A stretch of 64,000 bases of DNA. Origin: Pseudarthrobacter psychrotolerans (GTDB lineage Bacteria > Actinomycetota > Actinomycetes > Actinomycetales > Micrococcaceae). The notes below the pieces were generated by a model. The model was not told where the DNA came from, did not search any database, and saw nothing but the letters and a program-made list of their open reading frames with translations. The DNA is taken from assembly GCF_009911795.1 (NCBI RefSeq), contig NZ_CP047898.1:1612001-1676000 (forward strand), given 5' to 3'. Shown piece after piece: positions 8,401 to 14,983 of the stretch (position 1 is the first letter of the stretch; every line of letters starts with the position of its first letter). A program made the position numbers and the translations under genes.

Positions 8401-10289
8401 CCGGCAGGGTATTTCAGTCCCAGGTCGTACAGGAAAAAGTCCCGCTGGTCAGCCGTCTCGATCTCAAAAGGCCGCTCATCCAGCACCTCGAGTCCCAGAT
8501 TGTGGAAGAACGGCAGGATCTGGCTCAGGCTCTTGGGTTCCAACATGTACAGCTTGACGCGGGCGTCCTCTTCCAGGACTTCACCGGCACCCTTGGGCAA
8601 GTACACGTGGACGCCCGGCCGTTCCTGCCTGGCAGCGGCCGTGCGCTCGGCTTCAGCCCCGTATTTCTCGAACCGGGCGATATCCTCCAGCGCGTCCTCA
8701 ACCTCGTAATCCACGCGGTATCCGGCGGGAAAAGCCTCCGACCAGATCGCGGCGAGCTCCTTCGCCTGCTCATCAGCGCCGCGTTCCCGCAGGACTTCAG
8801 TGATGCCCTCACTCCACGAACGGGCAGCCCGGACCAGCCGCGCTTCAAGCTCATCAGCGTTGACGTGGCTGATCTCAGCGCCCTTGGGCAAGCGGATCCG
8901 GAAGAACAGGCGGGCGAGGGCCGATTCGGTCATCCGCGCCTCGTAGTCGATGGACTCCGCCTGGAACGTGGTCCGCAGTTCCTCCTCGATGCGGAGCCGG
9001 ACATTGGTGGTGTACCGGTCACGCGGAAGGTAGACCAACGCGGACATAAAACGGCCGTAGATGTCCGGCCGGAGGAACAGGCGGGTCCGCCGCCGCTCCT
9101 GCAATCTCTGGATGCCGGTTGCGGTGGCCGACAGGTCCTCGGTCTCGATCTGGAACAGCTCGTCGCGGGGGTACGTCTCCAGGATCCCCAAAAGGTCCTT
9201 GCCGGAGTGTGAGTCCGGCGGGAAGCCCGCGTTGCCCAGCACGGCGTCCACTTTTTCGCGCACGATGGGGATGTTCCGGACGGATCCGGCGTAGGCACTG
9301 GTCGCGAACAGGCCGATGAAGCGGCGCTCGCCGTTGACGTTGCCTGCGGCGTCAAAACTCTTCACGCCGATGTAGTCAAGGTACGCGGGACGGTGGACCG
9401 TGGACCGTGAGTTTGCCTTGGTGATTACCAGCGCCTTCTTTTCCCGCGCCTTTTTTCGTCCGGCGTCGGTGAGGTGCTGCATGTGCGGAGCGCCCGGCTT
9501 CGCCCGGAGCAGTCCGAGACCGCTGTCTTCACGCAGCTCCAGCACATCTTCACCGTCGACGGTGACCAGGTCGTACTCGCGGTATCCGAGGAAAGTGAAG
9601 TTGCCGTCGTCGAGCCAGCGCAAAAGGTCCTGCGCCTGCCGCAGTTCGGCAATCTGGGCCGGGTGGGACACCTGGTCCAGACTCGCGGCAATCTGTTGGG
9701 CCTTGTTTCGCATCTTGGGCCAGTCTTCGACGGCGGCGCGCACGTCTCCCAGAATGCGTTCCAGCCCGTCCAGCAACGACGCCTTTGCCTCGTCGGAGAC
9801 GCGGTTGATTTCCACGGCGATCCACGACTCCATGTGGGAGGCGTTTTCGCCTTGCGCAATGAGGTGCGACAGCATGGGCATCGCCGCCGTATCACCGCTG
9901 GAGAGACCAATGTGGGACGGGACCCGATCAACCTTAACCAGCTGCCCCGTTTCCCGGTTCCGGGTCACCACGAACAGCGGATGAAGGACAAGTCCGATGG
10001 CGGCGTTCTGGCGCACAAGCTCGGCGTTGACCGAGTCAACAAGGAAAGGCATATCGTCCGTGACGACATAGACGACGCTGCTGTCTTCCTCGTTGACGAT
10101 GGAAACCTGAGCCTGGCCCGGCTGCCGGTTCGCGGCGACACCGCGGTGGGTTTCCGCCCGGCTGGCCAGCACCTCCGGGGAATAAGTCCGGGCATCCTCT
10201 TCGGCAAGATGCTGGTAATAATCCGCCAGGAATCCCTCCCGGTCACCAATAGCCAAGGCTTGATCCTCCACGCTGGATCCAGACGACAT
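5436..10289 (-). CDS. gdh: NAD-specific glutamate dehydrogenase, large (GDH-1600) type
   Basis: A 1,617-residue protein, the size of the large actinobacterial NAD-GDH, which deaminates L-glutamate to 2-oxoglutarate and ammonium with NAD+. The long N-terminal regulatory part (about residues 1-700) carries ACT-like segments ([19 protein letters not shown] near residue 75). The catalytic part has [23 protein letters not shown] near residue 805 and the substrate-lysine motif PTGAKGGFF near 850. The C-terminal 450 residues are helical. Two TTG codons precede the ATG in frame; I chose the ATG because a GGAGG lies nine bases before it. It stands alone upstream of pdtaS. In mycobacteria this enzyme family is controlled by the FHA protein GarA, which is not seen here. 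Confidence 0.95.
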   Translation of the reverse strand: [1617 protein letters not shown]

Positions 10290-10346
10290 CAACAAACGCC
10301 TCCATCACAAGTTTGATGCTGCACCGTTGCAGCTCCTACGGTGAGC

Positions 10347-11653
10347 CTAGCCCTTTCGCAGAAGCCTCGGTGTGGAAGAAAATACAGAGGATCTGGGGGA
10401 TCGCTGGACAGGTGCACAAACCAATTCGGCGATCGCGTGCCTGAGCTTGGCATCCGGCGCCGTTTCGAGCAGCAGCGAGCCGCCGAGCAGCGCCGCGTCA
10501 GCTGCGGGGCTGTCCGCCGGCAGGAAGGCTGCGATCCGCGACGACGGGCCATACCGCCCCCACGCATCCTTCAGCTGGCGTTCCGGGGATCTCCCCACCG
10601 CCGCCGCCCGGACCTTGTTCATCACCACAACAGGCGACACATGCGGTACTGCCAACTCGAGCTCCGCGAGGCCGCGGACAAGCCGGGGAACCCCCACCGG
10701 ATCGGCGGCCCCCACGGCATAGACGGTGTCCGCCAGTTCCAGGCTCCGCAGTGTCGCGGCGTTTCGGCGCGGAGCCATCGTGTCGAAGCTGAGTTCCTCG
10801 TCCGCCTCCAGGCAGAAGCCGGTGTCCACAACCACGACGTCGGCAACCTCCTTCGCGCGCTCCAGCACCAGCGACAGGGCTGCTGCCCGCAATTCGGTCC
10901 ACCTGTCCGCCCGCGTGATCCCGGTCAGTACCCGGAAAGTCCCAAGCTTGGTGGTGACCGGCGTGGCCACCTTCAGCAACGCATCGGCGTCGAGGAGTCC
11001 CTGGTCCGCAAGCCGGCAGGCCTGCGCGATCCCCGCAGATTCGTCCAGCAGGCCCAGGACTGCCGCGATGCTGGCCCCGTAACTGTCGGCGTCGATCAGG
11101 AGCACGGACTTCCCATCCGCAGCCAGCTCCCCGCGATGTTGGCTGCAATGAAGGTCCGGCCGGGTGAACCGGCGGGACCCCACACGGCAATGATCTTGCC
11201 CGCCCCGGAGGCCGGTGGCACGTCCGCCTGGTCGGCTGGCCGCTGGCGCAGCGCGGCGCTGGTGTCCCCCAGCCCACTCCCGGACGTCGCGACCGTGGCA
11301 GTGCCGGTCAGCTGGGCAACCACTTCGGCAATCCTGCCGGCCAAGGCGGCAGACTCCACTCCGGTCAGCGCGGACGCCACGCCGATCCCGCGCAGCCTGG
11401 CGGCCTCGTCGGCGTCATCCGTGAGGGCGATGATCGCCACGCCCACGGCGCCGAGCCGGTCAACGAGCGACGCAGTCAGGCCCTCGCAACCGTCGGCCAC
11501 AACCGCCGCCCGCGCGAGTCCGCTCTGGCAGGCGGCCAGCAGTTCAGTGAGTTCGGCGCATCGCCGGACCACCGTGACGGGACCGTGGAGCCGCTCCAAC
11601 CCGCCCACCACGTCCTCGCGGGCCTGTCCCACGGTGACCACGGGGATACTCAT
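10347..11653 (-). pseudogene. CpaE/MinD-like pilus-type ATPase, frameshifted
   Basis: Two overlapping reading frames form one protein of about 434 residues. The N-terminal part (from ATG 11653) has a receiver-like domain and the deviant Walker A GPAGSPGRTFIAANIA. The C-terminal part carries LLIDADSYGASIAAVLGL, VVVVDTGF (Walker B) and VVMNKV, all MinD/CpaE hallmarks. The frames join if one G is added to a run of four G (plus-strand C's at 11129-11132), giving ANIAGELAADGKSVLLID. CpaE-like ATPases localise Flp/Tad pili. The ATG overlaps the stop of the SAF/CpaB-like gene by four bases, so the two are translationally coupled. No other tad genes are in the window. The break may be a sequencing error, as in five other genes here. 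Confidence 0.8.
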
Positions 11654-12294
11654 GAGGCGCCGCCGCCCGGGTTCCACACCACTGAAATCTTGGCCTGGTT
11701 CGCCTGCGCGCCGAGGATGGCCGGCATCTGGCTGTCGGCAACCAGCACCAACAGCACGGTGTTGCGGGAGGACCCCAAGGCCGTGGAGCCAGCGGTCACC
11801 TGTGCAATTTCCGCGCCCGGCAGCAGGAGCTTCGGCTCACTGAAACCGTTGCGCGCATCCGGCAAGGCAACCCAGACATCCACCCGGGTCCCGGCCACCG
11901 CCTGGGGTGGCAGCGCTTCATCAATGGTCACGGCCACGGGCTTGCGGTCCAACGCATCCACGGTGGCCAGACTTTCCTTCGGCACCAACTGGTTCTTGCC
12001 GATTCTTTGGACTGCCACCAGCCCGTCGGGGAGCCCTGCTTCGACGGTGACGTAATGCTGCTCAGTCTCACCCAGGCGGACCTTGGCCCGGACCACATTG
12101 TCCGCGGTCAGCTTCTCCCCCACCGCAATGGAGTCCCGGGCGGCATAAACCTCGGTGGTCTGGTCAGCGCTGCCAACCAGGGAGATCACTCCCACCACCG
12201 ATGCCAGCACCAGCAGTACGCCAACCAGCAGGCGGGGATCCTTCCACGACGGCGGTTTCAGCCTGGCACCCGTAGTAGCTGCATCGTGACTCAT
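11650..12294 (-). CDS. SAF-domain (CpaB/RcpC-like) membrane-anchored protein
   Basis: A 214-residue protein with one transmembrane segment near the N-terminus (about residues 22-42, LLVGVLLVLASVVGVISLVG). A SAF domain follows (about 48-112, YAARDSIAVGEKLTADNVV onwards), then a C-terminal RcpC-like beta region containing VDVWVALPD. CpaB/RcpC proteins accompany Flp pilus secretins in Gram-negatives; in actinobacteria, SAF proteins pair with a CpaE-like ATPase, as here. A GGGGGAG ribosome site lies before the ATG, and the stop overlaps the next ATG in an ATGA. Its exact role in a monoderm envelope is not known. Confidence 0.82.
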   Translation of the reverse strand: MSHDAATTGARLKPPSWKDPRLLVGVLLVLASVVGVISLVGSADQTTEVYAARDSIAVGEKLTADNVVRAKVRLGETEQHYVTVEAGLPDGLVAVQRIGKNQLVPKESLATVDALDRKPVAVTIDEALPPQAVAGTRVDVWVALPDARNGFSEPKLLLPGAEIAQVTAGSTALGSSRNTVLLVLVADSQMPAILGAQANQAKISVVWNPGGGAS

Positions 12295-12392
12295 GCTCTT
12301 CTCCCCCTAGCTCCGGCCCGGACGGTTGGCTGCGCCCGGACACCTCATTGTTACGGCATGGGCCCCGGAACAAAAGTCAAAAGACCAAACAA

Positions 12393-12402
12393 CATCAAAC
12401 TG
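12393..12402. promoter_or_regulatory. CATCAAACTG motif upstream of the small HTH gene
   Basis: One exact copy of the decamer that is arrayed at 13427-13487, 45 bases before the HTH gene start. Weaker CAAAA/CAAAC half-sites precede it at spacings of 8-10 bases. This could be an autoregulatory site. Confidence 0.35.
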
Positions 12403-12446
12403 TGGATAACCGCACTAGATGGCACCTTCAATGGCAAAATGGAACT

Positions 12447-12662
12447 ATGCCCAGATTCCTCACTCTCGCCGATGTTGCTGAACAGCTGCAGATCAACTCG
12501 CCGGCGGCTTATGCCCTGGTCCGCAGCGGAGAGCTGAAAGCCATCCAGGTGGGCGGCCGCGGGCAGTGGCGCGTCGAGGAAAAGATGCTGGAGCAATACA
12601 TCGAAGAGCGTTACGCCGAGGCCAGCCGCATGATCCAGGAAGCCAAGGCCAAACAGGGCTGA
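12447..12662 (+). CDS. Small excisionase/BldC-type helix-turn-helix protein
   Basis: A 71-residue protein made almost entirely of one MerR/excisionase-type winged HTH (HTH_17): FLTLADVAEQLQINSPAAYALV, then SGELKAIQVGGRGQWRV and a helical tail. I chose the ATG at MPRFLT because the domain begins immediately and the upstream in-frame codons look non-coding; a weak GGA precedes it. Proteins of this size act as DNA-binding regulators (BldC, which binds direct repeats) or as phage excisionases. No integrase is near, and the surroundings are core genes, so a chromosomal regulator is more likely. It may recognise the CATCAAACTG repeats nearby. Confidence 0.8.
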   Translation: MPRFLTLADVAEQLQINSPAAYALVRSGELKAIQVGGRGQWRVEEKMLEQYIEERYAEASRMIQEAKAKQG

Positions 12663-12780
12663 TCCAGGCTCGGGCGTCCGCCGCCGATACCGGCCCGGAC
12701 CCGGTCCGCGGAGTTTTGTCCAGATAATCGCCTCAAATGGGCCGGTACCCTCGATTAGCTGGACAAAAACTCTGGCCCAC

Positions 12781-13353
12781 CTACAGTTCCCCTGCACTCC
12801 ATGACCGGAGGGCACCCAGCGCCGCAAAGGGAATCGTGGCAACCTGCCTGACCTGCGATGCCCGCCGGGACTCCCCGGGACTGACCAGCGCCAGGTCCAA
12901 AAAGTCACTGCCCACCCTGTCAATGACCCCGGCCAGCCCGGCGTCCCGTTCCGGCACGTGGCGCAGAGTAACGGCAAGTTCGGCCCGGTCCCGCGCGAGG
13001 CCCCGAAGCGCATGTGCCAATCCGATCCGGCGCCGTACTTGCGAAGTCTCCGCTACGGACACCCGCCCCAGGCCCGCGTAGCGCGCCACCGCGCCGTACG
13101 GGATCAGGATCTGGTGACGCAACTCGTTCAGGACCAGGGCGTCGGCGCCGGCATGGCTCAGGGTTCCTTCGAAGACGCGCCCACCCGCCAGGTGCACGGC
13201 CACGTGGCTCTTCAGGGAACCCCGTAGGCGGTCAGCCAGGGCCAGGGAGGCTGTTTCCGCTCTTGCACGCTCAGAGATCTCGGCATCGACGGCCAGCCGC
13301 TCGCCCTCGGCGAACTGTGCCTCAATATCACTGAACAGAGCATCCCAACGCAT
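12781..13353 (-). CDS. Conserved actinobacterial protein, function unknown
   Basis: A 190-residue soluble protein beginning MRWDALFSDIEAQF. It has a helical N-terminus (about 1-50), a beta-rich middle containing SHVAVHLAGGRVFEGTLSHAG that resembles an Sm-like or small barrel fold, and a mixed C-terminus. No enzyme motif is recognised. An ATG nine codons upstream also exists, but neither start has a Shine-Dalgarno. The chosen ATG lies exactly seven bases after a TACGCT -10 with TTGACC 18 bases further upstream, so it is probably a leaderless transcript. Related proteins occur widely in Micrococcales near the CpaB/LysM genes. Confidence 0.72.
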   Translation of the reverse strand: MRWDALFSDIEAQFAEGERLAVDAEISERARAETASLALADRLRGSLKSHVAVHLAGGRVFEGTLSHAGADALVLNELRHQILIPYGAVARYAGLGRVSVAETSQVRRRIGLAHALRGLARDRAELAVTLRHVPERDAGLAGVIDRVGSDFLDLALVSPGESRRASQVRQVATIPFAALGALRSWSAGEL

Positions 13354-13360
13354 GGGGCCA

Positions 13361-13390
13361 AGCGTAAGGTGCGGTTTCATTCGTGGTCAA
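13361..13390 (-). promoter_or_regulatory. Leaderless promoter of the MRWDALF gene
   Basis: Reading the minus strand, TTGACC (13385-13390), an 18-base spacer and TACGCT (13361-13366) precede the ATG by seven bases. This fits the actinobacterial TTGAC/TANNNT sigma-A pattern and places the transcription start at the start codon. Confidence 0.6.
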
Positions 13391-13426
13391 TTCGCCAACA
13401 ACTTCACTCCAGTCTCTGGACAAACC

Positions 13427-13487
13427 CATCAAAGCTACGTCAAACTGATCCTAGATTCATCAAACTGCATCAAACTGCATCAAACAT
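13427..13487. repeat. Phased CATCAAACTG direct-repeat array
   Basis: Copies begin at 13427 (CATCAAAGCT), 13438 (CGTCAAACTG), 13458 (CATCAAACTG), 13468 (CATCAAACTG) and 13478 (CATCAAACAT); the 13448 register is degenerate. Steps of 10-11 bases put all copies on one helix face. The array ends 14 bases before the LysM gene start, so it spans the core promoter. It reads as a binding platform for a protein that polymerises on direct repeats. Confidence 0.6.
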
Positions 13488-13501
13488 AAGATAGGAACAC
13501 C

Positions 13502-14350
13502 ATGGCGGCAGGAACAGTTCGCGGGCTCCGGGCAGACGCAGTCATGGCGGCGTCCATCCTCCTTTTGGGATTCTTCCTCTGCGTTGCCGGCAGGGGCATG
13601 GTGGATCGGTGGCAACTGTCCACAGCCCGCCGGCAAGGCCCGGACGTCGATGACCTTCTTGGTGCGGTGGCTGTTGCGGCAGGGCTGGCCATCGTGGCGT
13701 GGTGGATCTTCTCGATGATTTTGGCGTCAACGGCTGCCGTCCTGGACAGGTGTGGCAAGCGGCAGGCCGCCAACAGGGCAGGCAAGTGCTGCCCGGCATT
13801 TATGCGCCGGCTCGCCGTGGCCGCGCTGTCGGTGCAGCTGCTGTCGGCACCGTTAGCTCACGCGGCCGTACCTCCGGCCGGACCAGCCTGGGTACCCACG
13901 CAGGAAGTGGCCGCCGAGGACGTACCGGTCCACGGCGTACCGGCACAGAGCGCAGCCATCCGGGCCCAGTGGTATCCCACAAGCAGCCAACCGCAGATCC
14001 CGGAACCGGAGGGCACAGCTCTCGGGGACACAGGAGAAAAGGCCACCCAGGCTCCTCCCGCTGCGGTCCGGCCCGACTGGCGTCCCAGTCCGCCGGTCCC
14101 GGACCCCGGACTAATGGCCGCCCAGCCTGTCCGTGCGGAACAGGGCACACGGCCGGCGTTGAGTGAAGTCACGGTGCTGGCCGGCGACACACTATGGGAC
14201 ATCGCATCCCGCCAGCTGGGCCCGGCGGCTTCGGATGTGGACGTCGCCCTGCACTGGCCTCGATGGTACGAGGCCAACAAATCCCAGATCGGCGAGAGCC
14301 CGCACGTCCTGCTGCCCGGGCAGATTTTGAAAGCACCTTCCACGGCCTAG
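13502..14350 (+). CDS. Membrane-anchored LysM-domain protein
   Basis: 282 residues. Two hydrophobic segments (about 14-32 and 53-77) are followed by a third, signal-like stretch (about 101-122, ending AHA). A long proline/alanine-rich linker (about 123-220) follows, then a C-terminal LysM domain (about 222-278) with TVLAGDTLWDIASRQLG and a closing LLPGQIL. LysM modules bind peptidoglycan; the topology suggests a protein fixed in the membrane with its LysM domain in the wall. The ATG directly follows the CATCAAACTG array. The next gene, an Rv3235-like protein, follows in the same direction after 43 bases and may be cotranscribed. Confidence 0.85.
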   Translation: MAAGTVRGLRADAVMAASILLLGFFLCVAGRGMVDRWQLSTARRQGPDVDDLLGAVAVAAGLAIVAWWIFSMILASTAAVLDRCGKRQAANRAGKCCPAFMRRLAVAALSVQLLSAPLAHAAVPPAGPAWVPTQEVAAEDVPVHGVPAQSAAIRAQWYPTSSQPQIPEPEGTALGDTGEKATQAPPAAVRPDWRPSPPVPDPGLMAAQPVRAEQGTRPALSEVTVLAGDTLWDIASRQLGPAASDVDVALHWPRWYEANKSQIGESPHVLLPGQILKAPSTA

Positions 14351-14393
14351 CCGACGTTCCGATATTCATCAGCACACGACTAAGGGGAATCAC

Positions 14394-14861
14394 ATGTACG
14401 CAGTTACGCCAATCCGCTCCGCCACGGCCAACCCGGGCCGCCCGGCAGCAGCCCGCCAGGTTCCGCTGCGCACCACTACCGCACCGGTCGCGCCGCTGCG
14501 TGCAGCAGACGAGAACTCCGAAATCCTGGCGATCACACGCAGTACCGTGCAGGCGGCCATGGAAGTCCTCGCCGGTATCCGGCCGATCCACCAGCTCGCC
14601 CGCCGCCTGGATCCTCGCTGCCTCGCCGTTCTGCAGCACCGCTCGGCCCTTATCCGCCGCGAACAGGCCCGGTCAGCCTCGCCGTCCCTGGCCCGGCTGC
14701 ACAGGAACTCCATCGTGCGCTCAGTCCGCGCCTGCGAGGTCGCCCCTGGTATTTATGAGGCAAGCGCCGTGGTGGTCGATGATGTCCGCGCCCGGGCGGT
14801 GGCGGTCCGGCTTGAACGCAGCAAGCAGGTCTGGCGCGTGACCGAATTTATGGTCGGCTGA
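14394..14861 (+). CDS. Rv3235-family protein
   Basis: 155 residues with a disordered N-terminus (about 1-38) and a compact alpha/beta C-terminal domain (about 45-155) that ends SKQVWRVTEFMVG. This matches the actinobacterial Rv3235 family of unknown function. Its place just before secA, on the opposite strand, parallels Mycobacterium, where Rv3235 lies near secA1. A strong bidirectional terminator separates the two genes. No catalytic motif is visible. Confidence 0.8.
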   Translation: MYAVTPIRSATANPGRPAAARQVPLRTTTAPVAPLRAADENSEILAITRSTVQAAMEVLAGIRPIHQLARRLDPRCLAVLQHRSALIRREQARSASPSLARLHRNSIVRSVRACEVAPGIYEASAVVVDDVRARAVAVRLERSKQVWRVTEFMVG

Positions 14862-14898
14862 CCGGTTGTCCACAATTGGCAGGAAGTGTTCACAGACG

Positions 14899-14936
14899 AA
14901 GAAGTGCCCGGAGCTATGTTGCTCCGGGCACTTCTT
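14899..14936. terminator. Bidirectional terminator between Rv3235-like gene and secA
   Basis: A perfect 16-bp stem (AAGAAGTGCCCGGAGC and its complement) around a TATGTT loop, with A/T-rich feet on both sides. It serves both converging genes. Confidence 0.85.
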
Positions 14937-14983
14937 ATGTTCCGCTGCCGCCTACACGATTGTTCCCGAAAACCGTGGCTGGA

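Noticed and set aside
10347..11653. Programmed frameshifting in the CpaE-like gene
   Set aside because: No slippery heptamer or downstream pseudoknot is obvious, and the same one-base G/C deficit occurs in five unrelated genes, so error is simpler.
12447..12662. The small HTH gene as a prophage excisionase
   Set aside because: No integrase, attachment-site repeats or phage genes are near; neighbours are core actinobacterial genes.
13427..13487. The repeat array as a CRISPR
   Set aside because: The units are 10 bases with no spacers and lie at a promoter; no cas genes are present.
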